Counted from the stretch's first letter, positions 27,800 through 38,990 are shown. The stretch: DNA of 64,000 nucleotides from Shewanella oncorhynchi (GCF_012584455.1 NZ_JABAEB010000005.1:372001-436000); one strand, 5' to 3'. Notes: generated by a model from the letters alone, not told the origin. Made by a program: numbers and translations.

Positions 27800-30082
27800 T
27801 TATTGAGTTTTTCTTCTACGCATCCACCACACACCCAATAAGCCTGTGAGGGCTAATACGCCAAATACGACGGGCTTTTTCAGCTTGTGGTACAGGGCGT
27901 TCCATTCTGCCATTTCATTCGCCTGCGCTCGTTTTACTGCACCGTCAAAATCGGGCGCTTCACACTGCAAACCAAAGTTCTCGGCCCAAGGCACAAAGGG
28001 GCCGTTGGCGACGTATTTTTTGTAGTAACGCAGGGCAAGTTCTTGATCTCGATACAAGACCCAACCTGTGGCTTGGCAGAGTAGCGCTGCATAGGCTTGG
28101 CTGTTGTGGGGTACATGATCCGATGCCTTGTTGGCTAGTTCTGCTGCCGTGTAGCGATAATGGAAGCGTTTATCGGGGATTGCTTGGCTGGCGCTGATCC
28201 GCAGCTGTTCTTTCTCAGTCAGTTTGCTCGGTTCATTCCAATCACTTAGATCGAACACACCTTGGTAAATAGTGTAATCCGGGGCTAATTCAAACCCTAA
28301 GAGTTCCATGCCTTGGTGGCGGGCAAGTTCGGCAACAGCCCAATAGGCTTTCGCGCTATCAATGCCTTTTGTTTTTTTCGCTGCATTAAGCTCTGTGCCA
28401 TAGGCAAGGGCGCTGGCATTCAGTTTAGGATTAGGGAAGTAAACCGGCGCTTCAGCTATCGCGCCTTCGCGTAATAGCCTGCGACCTAACAAGTAGCGCA
28501 AGCGGTTGTTAATTGGCTCAATATTATCGTACCAGTCGCTGTCTTTAGGGTATTCAAAGGCGATAAATGGCACATGTTCGTCGATAAATAACTTAAGTTC
28601 AGCCGTGGTGAGCACGCGCTCCGCCACATAGGCGATGTCTTGCCAGTACTCATCACCGCTGGCGAGTAAGTAATTGAGCGCATTGACATATTCGCCACGC
28701 TCTAGTGACAACACCCCTTGCTCGGCACGAATACGGCAGTAAGTGGCTGTATCTTCATCGGCATTAATGGCTTGTTGCTGAGTTTCTTTAGCGTCAACTG
28801 TGGCCGAGATCTTATTGAGCTGCTCAGGGAAGTGACGCGCTGCCTGAGCATAGGCCTTGGCCGCTTCTGCTTGATCGCCCTTTTGTAGCATTAATTTTGC
28901 GTTGAGCCACCAAGTGAGGCCGCTCGGTTTCGCTAGCGTTAATAGGCGCTCAGCACTGGCATAATCCCCTAACTGGTAATAAATCGCCGCTAATTTATCG
29001 CCATGGTTGAGCTGTAAGCCATCGGTTGGAAATACTTTAAGGAGCTCTGCAACCTTTAATCCCATTTCTGAAAGCTGGCCATTGTAGGCGAATTCATTAG
29101 TGCTGCTTTGCCAATAGGCAATCAATAACTGCTGCACGCTCGCCTGTTGCAGTAGCTGCTTAAGTTCAGCAATCTCTTTACCCATCAAAGTGCGGCTTAA
29201 CATCAATAAGGAATCATAACCGCCGCTATCGCCCTGTACCGATTGGGTGGCATAGAGCTCAATAGCTTTATTCAGTGCATCAGGGGTGAGAGCCATTTGC
29301 AGCTCTGACTCAGTTTCACCTGTAGCTTGATTGGTCAATTGCAGGAGCGGCTGGCCTTGGTGTAGCAGGATATAGGCTTGTTCACCTAAGCTCGCTAAAC
29401 TCAAACGCAGGGGATCGGCTGCGCCTTGTGCGACTTCGGTTTGTAATTGTGTCAGGTAAGCATTAGCACGATTAAAATGTTCAGGATCAGCCGAAGTCTT
29501 GCTTAAGATAAGCTCAATACGCGACAGCGAATAGAGTGCCCACAGGCTACGAGATGCGCGTTCACTTTGTGGTAATTTAATGATTTTGCTGAAATAGTTA
29601 CTCGCCCTCTCATAATCTTTTGCTTCAAACGCTACGGCACCTAAGGTGTACCAAGTTAGCGCTTGTGGTAGATCTTTGTCTAACTTAGCGGCCATTTGTT
29701 CGGCTTCAATGGGGCCCGTTGCATCCCGCAAAGTGTTCACTAAGGCCAAATGGGCGTCACTTAACTCGCTGTTTTCAAAGGCGCGAGTTTGTGAAAGATA
29801 ACGGCTATGCACTTCATCCCAGAGATATTCTTGTGCAGCGGGTGCATCTTGATACTGCCAAGGCAAAGGTTTTGCGAGGGCGGTGAGCTGCTGGCTGAAA
29901 GAGGTTTGCGGTAAATAACTGAGATTGCTCTGCCTATCCTGAGTGAGTTGCAAAGGAAAATCGGGGCCGCAGGCCAATAGCATAGGGGAAAATAAGCTTA
30001 AACAAATGAGCGTGGTCTTTTTAAGCATAAAAGCCCGATTGGGTGTTGCCATGGTAAACGATAGTTTTGGCTTATGGCGCAT
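27800..30082 (-). CDS. Large TPR-like lipoprotein with C-terminal membrane helix
   Basis: 760 aa from the ATG at 30082, which follows CAGGGA by 5-6 nt and overlaps the upstream gene by 11 nt; an alternative start at 30028 gives a shorter signal. A lipobox LLAC is followed by GPDFPLQL. The middle is all-helical and repeat-rich (AKDYERASNYFSKII, LGDYASAERLL, QAEAAKAYAQAA), resembling tetratricopeptides. The C-terminus has a membrane helix (PVVFGVLALTGLLGVWWM) and an RRRK tail. A lipid anchor at one end and a helix at the other is unusual. It is coupled to a DUF3142 lipoprotein gene. I cannot assign a function. Confidence 0.7.
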   Translation of the reverse strand: MRHKPKLSFTMATPNRAFMLKKTTLICLSLFSPMLLACGPDFPLQLTQDRQSNLSYLPQTSFSQQLTALAKPLPWQYQDAPAAQEYLWDEVHSRYLSQTRAFENSELSDAHLALVNTLRDATGPIEAEQMAAKLDKDLPQALTWYTLGAVAFEAKDYERASNYFSKIIKLPQSERASRSLWALYSLSRIELILSKTSADPEHFNRANAYLTQLQTEVAQGAADPLRLSLASLGEQAYILLHQGQPLLQLTNQATGETESELQMALTPDALNKAIELYATQSVQGDSGGYDSLLMLSRTLMGKEIAELKQLLQQASVQQLLIAYWQSSTNEFAYNGQLSEMGLKVAELLKVFPTDGLQLNHGDKLAAIYYQLGDYASAERLLTLAKPSGLTWWLNAKLMLQKGDQAEAAKAYAQAARHFPEQLNKISATVDAKETQQQAINADEDTATYCRIRAEQGVLSLERGEYVNALNYLLASGDEYWQDIAYVAERVLTTAELKLFIDEHVPFIAFEYPKDSDWYDNIEPINNRLRYLLGRRLLREGAIAEAPVYFPNPKLNASALAYGTELNAAKKTKGIDSAKAYWAVAELARHQGMELLGFELAPDYTIYQGVFDLSDWNEPSKLTEKEQLRISASQAIPDKRFHYRYTAAELANKASDHVPHNSQAYAALLCQATGWVLYRDQELALRYYKKYVANGPFVPWAENFGLQCEAPDFDGAVKRAQANEMAEWNALYHKLKKPVVFGVLALTGLLGVWWMRRRKTQ

Positions 30083-31511
30083 AAATTCCCTGTAAATATA
30101 ATGACTCACAACGTGCCCAGCCTATCACTTTTTGGCCGCCAGGGTTGAGCATGTGTGTTTGAATGTCTCTGTTTGATTGCGGCATAGGCATGATTGCAGT
30201 GCGTGAAACTGTTTTAGTTGGTGTCAACGCTGCTGTATTCTCAGCTCGCCATTGCCACGTTAACAGCCCATCTTTTTGTATTACGCTATAGCCATTTTGC
30301 GCATCATACCCGCTGCAAGCTTGTCCCGCTAGCGACAAAATAGGAGGAACTTCACCTGCAATATTACCGTGATTCATTAAGCTCAGTTGGAATAGCTGTG
30401 GCTTGTGGATTTCCAGATTTTTTGGCTTATTTTCAGCGGCGAATGTCGTTTGGGTTGTGGCCTTGTTATCGCTTGAGATCACTAATTCAATCTTGGCGGC
30501 AAGTTCACCTTGCTGTGCAACGGCGATTAAGGTGTTGAGTGGCCAAACCCTTTTATCCCCTTCCAGCGGCAGCCGAAACCAGATAATGCCTTTGAGCTTG
30601 GTATCCGTGTGGCTTTGCAGTTTTTGCACAAAAGTCTGCAATACTTGCGGATCGGCCATCAGTTCCTGTACTGCATTGGCTGATTTTAGTTGATCGCGCA
30701 GCGGTGTTTCACTTTCAACTTTATAACCTGAAACTGTACTGATGACCGCCGAACCATAGGCGGGGAGCGCAATAAGGTAAGGCACAGTGCTGATATTTGA
30801 GAGTTGCTGCACCCACTGCCAACCTTGAGTCGCATCGAATAGTCCGAGGCGTGGATCGCTTACGCTGTGAATTTGTAGCACCAGTTCATCAATACTGGTG
30901 AGTAACACGGGAAAATCGGCGCTACTGAGCCAAGCGGGCAGTGCAGTAATGCTGAGTTTGAGTTCTGCGGGTAACTGCGCTTTAAGCTTTTTAAGAAAAT
31001 CCCGATAGGCTGGCAGTTTACTGTTGGCACTGTCGTGGTCGATTTCCACCCCAGCGATTTTAGTGCCTTTAGCCTGCCAGCTGTTAAGTACTTGGCTGAT
31101 TTTACTGATGATCTCAGCATCATTGAGTCGAGTAAGTTGGCCATCTAAGCGAACCACAGCGATTTTGGGTCTAGGATCGGCCTGTAGCCAAGTGTGGTTA
31201 ACGGCGACCTCAAACCAAATATCGGCACCATTGGGTTTGGGGTGTGCCTGCAGGGCTAAAATGCGTAATCCTTGGAATGCGTCTTGGCTTTGCACTAAGG
31301 CCGTTTGGTTGGCGGGGCGCCATTGGCGCTGCCAGATATAGACTTGCTGCGAAAGTGGCGCTCGAAGCGTTGTTGCTTCTGCAGCGGCTTTTGCTGCGAC
31401 ACTGGTATTTGGGCTAGCCGTGATTTCACTGGGGTTTGATGCTGGCTGGCAGGCGCTCATGAAGAGGGCTGTGCTCAACAAAGCGCCTAACAGCCATTGA
31501 TTTCGGCTCAT
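30072..31511 (-). CDS. DUF3142 family lipoprotein
   Basis: 479 aa from MSRNQWLL (31511). The lipobox is FMSAC-QPA. A Ser/Ala-rich linker precedes a domain with alternating strands and helices (VYIWQRQW, GVEIDHDSAN, LSITALPAWL, VPYLIALPAYGSA). The Asp pair in EIDHD and the strand order resemble a TIM-barrel glycoside-hydrolase-like fold, which is inference. DUF3142 is uncharacterised. Translation of the downstream TPR lipoprotein starts inside its last codons, so the two products probably act together at the envelope. Confidence 0.75.
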   Translation of the reverse strand: MSRNQWLLGALLSTALFMSACQPASNPSEITASPNTSVAAKAAAEATTLRAPLSQQVYIWQRQWRPANQTALVQSQDAFQGLRILALQAHPKPNGADIWFEVAVNHTWLQADPRPKIAVVRLDGQLTRLNDAEIISKISQVLNSWQAKGTKIAGVEIDHDSANSKLPAYRDFLKKLKAQLPAELKLSITALPAWLSSADFPVLLTSIDELVLQIHSVSDPRLGLFDATQGWQWVQQLSNISTVPYLIALPAYGSAVISTVSGYKVESETPLRDQLKSANAVQELMADPQVLQTFVQKLQSHTDTKLKGIIWFRLPLEGDKRVWPLNTLIAVAQQGELAAKIELVISSDNKATTQTTFAAENKPKNLEIHKPQLFQLSLMNHGNIAGEVPPILSLAGQACSGYDAQNGYSVIQKDGLLTWQWRAENTAALTPTKTVSRTAIMPMPQSNRDIQTHMLNPGGQKVIGWARCESLYLQGIYAP

Positions 31512-31680
31512 GTTTTTAACCAGATTGCCTATGCCCATACTACTGTTATCGATTCCGTTTTGAGTGAGGCATTACTATGCCCGAAAAATGCGACTTATAC
31601 ATCGCGGTCAAACTTCTGATAATGCCCACTAGCTTGGTTTTCCTTTTGGTGCCTTGTTAATCAATATCAGAACTCAGATC

Positions 31681-33405
31681 TCAAAAATCAGGATCGACTT
31701 GAAAGCGCATCTGTTCACGGGTGACGGGATGTTGAAGCATCAATAAATCGGCATGCAGATGCAGGCGATTGGCGCGAGTACCATAAAGATCATCACCCAC
31801 AATGGGCGTATTTAGCCCTTCTGAGTGGGCGCAGTGAACTCTGAGTTGATGGGTTCGGCCCGTTTTTGGGGATAGATATACGCGGGCTGTACGTGCCATT
31901 TCATCGATATGGCTTAATTCCCAATAGGTTTGGGCCGCTTTGCCAAATTCATGGCAAACGAGTTGCCTCGGTCTATCGTCTAAATCGCCACGCAGGGGTA
32001 AAGAGATTTGTCCCGCTGCCTGTTTATCTGCCATTGCTGTAGGGATCCCTGCTAAAAGTGCCACATAACGTTTAGTCACTGTGCGCTGGATAAACTGTTT
32101 TTGCAGTTGTTTATGGGCGTCTTTTGTCAATGCGATCACCATTAATCCCGAGGTCGACATATCGAGCCTGTGGACGATAAGTGGCCCAGTGGCATTGGGA
32201 AACATTTGCCGCATGCGCGAATACACTGAGTCTTCAATCTCTTTGCCGGGCACTGATAAAAACTCGGCGGGTTTGTTCACAATCGCCATCGCCTCGTCTT
32301 GGTAGAGGATGCTTAAGGTTTTGCCTTCGGCGGGGTTCGTCAGCAGCGGATTATCATCGACAACAAGCCCTTCGAGCATATGCCCCAAGATAGGTTGGCA
32401 TTTACGCAGACAGGCGGGATAAAACTGTTTGTGTTGGCGAATTTCCGATTTTGGCGGCGCCCCCCACCAAAATTCGGCAATCGCCAATGGTTTAAGACCG
32501 TGTTTAAAGGCGTAATGTAGCAACTTAGGGGCGGCACATTCCCCTGAGCCTGCGGGCGGTGTTAACTCAACCGTCCCGTTAAATATGCCGTTAAGGCTTT
32601 TTTCTGCACCGCGAATATTCAAAAAACGATACTGCTCAAACAGCTTTTGCTGCAGCGCCGCCGAGAGCTGTTTACGCTGTTGTCGTAACGCATCGCGCTC
32701 ATCTGTCAGTTGGCTTAACGCTTGGCTGATGGCATGGATACGTTCATCCCAATAGCGTTTAATATCTCTTAACTGATTCTTTTCGTTAATGCTTTCTTGG
32801 CTGAGTTTAGCTTCGATTGCATTATTTTCACGTAAAGTCTCATCAGTTGGATTGGTAGTCCATTGCACTGCGAGTTGATTGCGCTGCGTCTTGCGGGATT
32901 GACGGCCGTCAATCATCACTTGCCTGTGGGCGGCAAGCTTGGCTTGTGCTTGGGCTTGCTCAGCGTTGAGTTCGCTCGATAGCCGAGGAATATCGGGGTG
33001 ATTTTCTACTGCAAGTAGCTGCTCGTTAATTTGGTTGATTTGCAGATTTTCGGCGTGGAAAAAATTGTCCTTAGCCAGCATGTCAAACACAGGTGGAACG
33101 AAGCGTGGCCAATGGTTTTGCTCAGCTAACTTGCCCGAAAATGCCGACAAATAGCCCACTTTCCCCTGCGGGTCTTGCACTAAAAGCACACCAAACATTT
33201 TACCAATGGCACCCGTTAACTCCCCCGTGAGGCCAAAGTTATGTTGCCAATCGTTTTGAGTCTCTAGGTGGCGTTGTAATTCGTTGGCAGCGATCACGCA
33301 CAGTGGGTGCGGTTCGTAATAGAAAGGAAAGGTAAAACGCTGCGGCAGGACATAGGCATCAATGGCTTGTGTGAAAGAGGTAAAGCAAGAAGGCTGAAGA
33401 TGCAT
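31681..33405 (-). CDS. RluA-family pseudouridine synthase with long N-terminal extension
   Basis: 574 aa, about twice a typical RluA. The C-terminal 230 residues hold the catalytic domain: YQDEAMAIVNKPAEFLSVPGK, the HRLDMSTSGLMVIA motif with catalytic Asp, and GRTHQLRVHCAH. The first 340 residues contain an N-terminal alpha/beta part (GYLSAFSGKL), a long coiled coil (about 150-270, Gln/Ala/Arg-rich) and a Cys-containing segment (ACLRKCQPIL). Such long forms occur in Vibrio and Shewanella; the RNA target is unknown. It stands alone on the minus strand. Confidence 0.85.
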   Translation of the reverse strand: MHLQPSCFTSFTQAIDAYVLPQRFTFPFYYEPHPLCVIAANELQRHLETQNDWQHNFGLTGELTGAIGKMFGVLLVQDPQGKVGYLSAFSGKLAEQNHWPRFVPPVFDMLAKDNFFHAENLQINQINEQLLAVENHPDIPRLSSELNAEQAQAQAKLAAHRQVMIDGRQSRKTQRNQLAVQWTTNPTDETLRENNAIEAKLSQESINEKNQLRDIKRYWDERIHAISQALSQLTDERDALRQQRKQLSAALQQKLFEQYRFLNIRGAEKSLNGIFNGTVELTPPAGSGECAAPKLLHYAFKHGLKPLAIAEFWWGAPPKSEIRQHKQFYPACLRKCQPILGHMLEGLVVDDNPLLTNPAEGKTLSILYQDEAMAIVNKPAEFLSVPGKEIEDSVYSRMRQMFPNATGPLIVHRLDMSTSGLMVIALTKDAHKQLQKQFIQRTVTKRYVALLAGIPTAMADKQAAGQISLPLRGDLDDRPRQLVCHEFGKAAQTYWELSHIDEMARTARVYLSPKTGRTHQLRVHCAHSEGLNTPIVGDDLYGTRANRLHLHADLLMLQHPVTREQMRFQVDPDF

Positions 33406-33537
33406 ATTGGGGTCTACTGTTGGTTTTACTTATCAGGGTTAAGCCGCAACTTAAAGATGAGGGCTGGCAAGAAAGGGCGCTAGTTTACTCCGCCTATTGG
33501 AGACGGTCACTTTTTATTGGTGCGGCTCTGTGTTGAA

Positions 33538-33570
33538 AAAGGGAAATGGCATTAAAGCGCATTTCCCTTT
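33538..33570 (-). terminator. Terminator of purT
   Basis: AAAGGGAAATG and CATTTCCCTTT form an 11-bp stem. On the minus strand it ends in CCCTTTTTC, 47 nt past the purT stop. Confidence 0.75.
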
Positions 33571-33616
33571 GATGTGTAGCTTGTACTTAAAGCCAATTTT
33601 AAACGCTTAAACCCGC

Positions 33617-34828
<1,212 letters not shown>

Positions 34829-35073
34829 TTATGCTTGCGTTCTATGCCGCAATGATGTGGCTAGTTTAGCCTGAACAGGCTTTAGGATCATGGAGTAAAT
34901 CGACAAGTGTGTCCCGGATCACTGGGGGCAAAAACGAAACAGCATATCTTTGGTTAATATTGGGGCTGAGGTTGAGAGTAAACCCAAATGTTAATGTCAT
35001 GTTGGTGGCATGTTTGGAGACCATCCACTAATCTTTGGGATGGAATACATATTATTAATACAAGGAGATGCAG

Positions 35074-35466
35074 ATGTTCTTAGATTACTTTGCGTTAGGT
35101 ATTTTGTTTTTTGTCATCATTATTATGTTTTATGGTGTCATTGCCATTCATGATATCCCCTATGAAATAGCCAAAAAACGTAATCATCCCCAGCAAGATG
35201 CATTGCATATCGCCGGGTGGGTGAGTTTATTCACCCTACATGCAATTTGGCCATTTTTATGGATCTGGGCGACTTTATACCGTGAAGATCGCGGTTGGGG
35301 GTTCAATACTGTCATGAAGCGAGAATTAGTTTTAGAGGAGGATGTGAATTCATTGCGCGAGACGGTCAGAGGGCTTCAGACTCGGCTTGAACAGTTAGAG
35401 CAAATAACTCCCATGAATATAGCGCCTGCTGTGGATGCGATAAAAACAGATAAAGTTGAGGTATAA
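35074..35466 (+). CDS. yiaW: YiaW-like DUF3302 inner-membrane protein
   Basis: 130 aa. Two membrane helices (FALGILFFVIIIMFYGVIAI and WVSLFTLHAIWPFLWIWATLY) enclose the conserved HDIPYEIAKKRNHPQ. A C-terminal amphipathic coil follows (LRETVRGLQTRLEQLEQ). DUF3302 proteins are nearly always encoded next to a YiaV-type HlyD protein, as here, with a 1-nt gap. The ATG at 35074 is preferred over 35068 because AAGGAG then lies at the right distance. Confidence 0.83.
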   Translation: MFLDYFALGILFFVIIIMFYGVIAIHDIPYEIAKKRNHPQQDALHIAGWVSLFTLHAIWPFLWIWATLYREDRGWGFNTVMKRELVLEEDVNSLRETVRGLQTRLEQLEQITPMNIAPAVDAIKTDKVEV

Positions 35467-35467
35467 C

Positions 35468-36613
35468 ATGGATTTATTACTCATACTCACCTATGCGGCC
35501 GTGTGTATTGCTATCTTTAAAGTCTTTAAAATTCCGATGAATAAATGGACTGTTCCCACCGCAGTGCTGGGCGGGGTGTTCATTATTGGTACCTTATTGC
35601 TCGTGATGAATTACAACCATCCTTATTCTCGTTTTGCCCGTGAATATTTTGTCACTATCCCTATCACACCCGCAGTAAAAGGCTTAGTGACTTCGGTGGA
35701 AGTGCAGCCTAATATGCCTGTTAAACAAGGGGATGTGTTATTTCGTCTCGATCCTATTCCCTTCGAGGCCGTTGTTAAACGTAAACGCGCAGCTTTGATG
35801 GAAGCAGAGCTCCAAGTGCCACAACTCGCCGCGGCGTGGGAGTCTGCTAAGGCTAATGTAGAGCGCGCTAGGGCCGATAAAGACCGTAATAAATCTGCCT
35901 TCGAGCGTTATGAGTTAGGCCGCAAGAAAGGGGGCGCGAATTCGCCTTTTACTGAACTGGAACTCGATAATAGGCGTCAATTGTACTTAGCCTCAGAGGC
36001 ACAACTGACCGTCGCGAATGCTGAAGAACTGCGTGTCAAGCTGGCCTATGAATCTAATATTGATGGTGTCAATACTAAAGTGGCTGGCTTGCAAGCTGAT
36101 TTAGCCAGTGCACTCTACGATTTAGAACAGACAGTCGTGCGGGCACCTGCTGATGGTGTGGTGACGCAAATGGCACTTCGTGCGGGAGCGATGGCAGTGC
36201 CTTTACCATTACGCCCAGTAATGAGCTTTATTCCCGACGAGCAGCGCTACTTTGCGGGGGCATTCTGGCAAAACTCGTTAATGCGTTTGCAGGAAGGTGA
36301 TGAAGCTGAAGTGATATTGGATGCCGCTCCAGGACAAATCTTTAAGGGGAAAGTGGCGAAAATATTACCCGCTATGGCTGAAGGTGAAGTTCAAATGGGC
36401 GGCGCGCTGCAGTCATCGGCTCGTTTATTTCAAAATGGTCGCGTGATTGTGCTGATTGATATCGAAGATGATGCTATCCGTAAGCAATTTCCTGCGGGTG
36501 TTTCTGGGCAGGTTGCAATTTATACTGAACATTTCCATCATGTCGCTGTGATGCGTAAAGTATTGCTGAGGATGCAAGGTTGGCTGAATTACTTGTTTTT
36601 TGATGGACATTAA
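35468..36613 (+). CDS. yiaV: YiaV-like HlyD/membrane-fusion protein
   Basis: 381 aa. Two N-terminal hydrophobic segments (about 3-20 and 32-48) are followed by a lipoyl/barrel-sandwich half (GLVTSVEVQPNMPVKQGDVLFRLDP), a coiled-coil hairpin (about 95-200) and the returning half (VVRAPADGVVTQMALRAGAMA). This is the layout of EmrA/HlyD adaptors, but no pump or outer-membrane channel gene is adjacent. E. coli yiaV/yiaW form the same pair, with no settled function. Confidence 0.87.
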   Translation: MDLLLILTYAAVCIAIFKVFKIPMNKWTVPTAVLGGVFIIGTLLLVMNYNHPYSRFAREYFVTIPITPAVKGLVTSVEVQPNMPVKQGDVLFRLDPIPFEAVVKRKRAALMEAELQVPQLAAAWESAKANVERARADKDRNKSAFERYELGRKKGGANSPFTELELDNRRQLYLASEAQLTVANAEELRVKLAYESNIDGVNTKVAGLQADLASALYDLEQTVVRAPADGVVTQMALRAGAMAVPLPLRPVMSFIPDEQRYFAGAFWQNSLMRLQEGDEAEVILDAAPGQIFKGKVAKILPAMAEGEVQMGGALQSSARLFQNGRVIVLIDIEDDAIRKQFPAGVSGQVAIYTEHFHHVAVMRKVLLRMQGWLNYLFFDGH

Positions 36614-36645
36614 CCCTTAATCGGTTAACTTTTGTCTGTTGTATC

Positions 36646-36669
36646 AAGTCCAGTTCGCTGGACTTTTTT
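36646..36669 (+). terminator. Terminator after yiaV
   Basis: AAGTCCAG-TTCG-CTGGACTT with a stable UUCG tetraloop, followed by TTTTG. It separates yiaWV from the AAA ATPase gene, although some read-through is possible. Confidence 0.88.
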
Positions 36670-36707
36670 GTGACCCATTTTGGGTGAATAAAAAGGAATT
36701 TGAAAGC

Positions 36708-38219
36708 ATGCAAGATATTCACGATTTAACCTCAGTGCTGCGCTCCAATACGCCAATTGTAGTGATTGAAACCTATGAAGAATATCGCGTGGTTGAGCTG
36801 CTTAAGCGGGTCGCAAGTGTGCTCTATCAACCTGTGTTTACATGGAGCATCACCCAAGGCCTAGCACGGGTCGATAAGCCCTTGGCGGCGCAAAAGTTTA
36901 ATAGTGAGCCAACCGATCTACTCGGGCAAATTAAATCAACCTCACAGCAGGGGATTTATGTGTTGTGCGACTTCCATCCCTTTGTGATTGATGCACCTAA
37001 GAATGTCCGTTTGCTTAAAGAAATCGCCCTTGAGTACGAGACGCTGCAACACACATTAGTGCTGGTGAGCCATGCCTTTGAAATCCCGCCTGAAATCAAA
37101 CGTTATTGCGCTTATTTTCACTTAACTTTGCCAAGTACAGTGCAATTGCAAAATCTGATTTATCTTGAAGTTGATAAAATTCGTCACCAAGGTACGCCGC
37201 TACAGGTCGATGATGCGGCTGTGGTCAAATTAGCCGATAATCTGCGGGGCGTGACTTTAGACGATGCCCGTCGTCTTGTACGCAAAGCCATAGTCAATGA
37301 CGGTGCTATTACCTTGTCTGATATTGATGCTATCAATAAAGCTAAGTTTCAGTTACTCGACTTAAATGGTGTGCTGCAATTTGAATACGACACCAGTGAT
37401 TTTTCACAGGTTGCCGGACTACATAATCTAAAAAAATGGCTCAAGCAGCGCTCGCCCATAGTGGCTGTCAGCGCCATTGACCAAGGCGGCCAGCCGACTC
37501 CAGTTCAGCACGTCAAAGCGCTCGATGCGCCCAAGGGGATTTTATTGTTGGGCGTTCAGGGCAGTGGTAAGAGCCTCGCGGCTAAGGCAGTTGCGGGCGT
37601 TTGGCAACGACCTTTGCTCAGGCTCGATATGGCAGCCTTATATAACAAATACATAGGTGAAACCGAGAAGAATCTGCGTAATGCACTGGATCTCGCCGAC
37701 ATGATGTCGCCCTGTGTGCTTTGGATAGATGAAATTGAAAAAGGCTTAAGCGGGAGTAGCAGCGATGAGGGCACCTCGACGCGGATCCTCGGCACCTTAC
37801 TCACTTGGATGGCGGAGCGTAAATCTGAAGTGTTTGTGGTGGCTACCGCTAATGATATTCAAGTTCTGCCGCCAGAGTTGATGCGAAAGGGCAGGATGGA
37901 TGAAATCTTTTTTGTCGATTTACCCGACGAAGCTATACGCAAAGCCATCTTCTTAATCCACTGTAAGCGCCGTGGAATCGATGTGGCGAGCTTAGATCTC
38001 GCCCAGTTATCGGCGCGTAGCCAAGGATTTTCCGGCGCCGAAATCGAACAAGCCGTTATTGCTGCCATGTATACCGCAAGAAGTGTCGAGTGCAGTGTCG
38101 ACCAAGTGCTATTACTTGAAGAACTTAGTAAGACACGGCCTTTATCTGTGGTCATGAGCGATAAAATCAATGCGCTACGACAATGGGCAGCAGGCCGAAC
38201 CGTGAATGCCCATGAGTAA
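36708..38219 (+). CDS. Ycf46-like AAA+ ATPase
   Basis: 503 aa. The N-terminal half ([23 protein letters not shown]) is the regulatory region conserved in COG0464/Ycf46 proteins. The AAA+ module has [17 protein letters not shown] (Walker A near 285), [14 protein letters not shown] (Walker B) and the second region of homology with arginine fingers ([14 protein letters not shown]). Ycf46 homologues occur in cyanobacteria, plastids and proteobacteria; cyanobacterial work links them to inorganic-carbon use. The target here is unknown. The ATG at 36708 has AAGGAA upstream. It has its own transcription unit behind a terminator. Confidence 0.85.
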   Translation: MQDIHDLTSVLRSNTPIVVIETYEEYRVVELLKRVASVLYQPVFTWSITQGLARVDKPLAAQKFNSEPTDLLGQIKSTSQQGIYVLCDFHPFVIDAPKNVRLLKEIALEYETLQHTLVLVSHAFEIPPEIKRYCAYFHLTLPSTVQLQNLIYLEVDKIRHQGTPLQVDDAAVVKLADNLRGVTLDDARRLVRKAIVNDGAITLSDIDAINKAKFQLLDLNGVLQFEYDTSDFSQVAGLHNLKKWLKQRSPIVAVSAIDQGGQPTPVQHVKALDAPKGILLLGVQGSGKSLAAKAVAGVWQRPLLRLDMAALYNKYIGETEKNLRNALDLADMMSPCVLWIDEIEKGLSGSSSDEGTSTRILGTLLTWMAERKSEVFVVATANDIQVLPPELMRKGRMDEIFFVDLPDEAIRKAIFLIHCKRRGIDVASLDLAQLSARSQGFSGAEIEQAVIAAMYTARSVECSVDQVLLLEELSKTRPLSVVMSDKINALRQWAAGRTVNAHE

Positions 38220-38354
38220 GATTTTTGCTTAGTACCATGAGTGCTAACTAGCATTTTTAAACGCTATATTGGCTTAGTTATTTTCGAGATTCCCAAGGTA
38301 CTGTTATGAATGATGAGTCGTTTTACTGGGTATTAGTGATACAAGGATAAGAGA

Positions 38355-38990
38355 TTGAAAAGTATATATGAACTGATTGATATCGAAGACTCTGGCATAA
38401 AAGTAGTCAATGAAATGGTTGCTGGTGCTGAGCATTGTGTAGAGATACTGCCGCCTTCAAAGGATCGGGTTGAAGTACTTGAATCACTTCAGGTATCGAC
38501 TCGTTCGGTATTAGGGGCAATTGCCTACGAAACCGGTGGGATTTTGATCGACAATGGATGGATTCGTTTTTTCGGCTCTGGACATGAAAGATTGTCTAGA
38601 AACCTTACTGATTGGAATAGAAGTGCACATTATCTTTTAGTGGCGAATGACGTAGTTGGTGGATTTTTTGCTATCAACGGCGGCGGTTTAGGTGCAGATG
38701 TTGGGAATATATACTATTGGTCGCCAGACTCAATTCATTGGGAAGGATTAGAAATCGGATTCACAGATTTTTTTCAATGGTCAGCTACAAAGAGAATCAA
38801 TGAGTTTTATGCGAGTTTAGGTAAAGAGCGCTTTCAAAAAACCTATTCACAGATAGCTACAGATAAATGCCTGAGCTTTTATCCATTTTTATGGGCGAAA
38901 GAAGGTTCTATTGAAATAAGCAGCGTGAAAGTGGTGTCAGTTGATGAAATGTATAGGCTGAAATTGGAATTATTAACCTCGGTTAGTTAA
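38355..38990 (+). CDS. DUF2625 family protein
   Basis: 211 aa, soluble, no signal peptide. The conserved blocks TGGILIDNGWIRFFGSGHERLSRNL and FAINGGGLGADVGNIYYWSPDSIHWE (cited here by their outer residues) identify DUF2625, an uncharacterised family sometimes encoded near immunity or SMI1/KNR4-like proteins. The start is TTG after GGATAAGAGA; no ATG is available near the N-terminus. Base composition is more AT-rich than neighbouring genes, and it abuts a decayed gene fragment, so this may be an accessory insertion. Confidence 0.72.
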   Translation: MKSIYELIDIEDSGIKVVNEMVAGAEHCVEILPPSKDRVEVLESLQVSTRSVLGAIAYETGGILIDNGWIRFFGSGHERLSRNLTDWNRSAHYLLVANDVVGGFFAINGGGLGADVGNIYYWSPDSIHWEGLEIGFTDFFQWSATKRINEFYASLGKERFQKTYSQIATDKCLSFYPFLWAKEGSIEISSVKVVSVDEMYRLKLELLTSVS

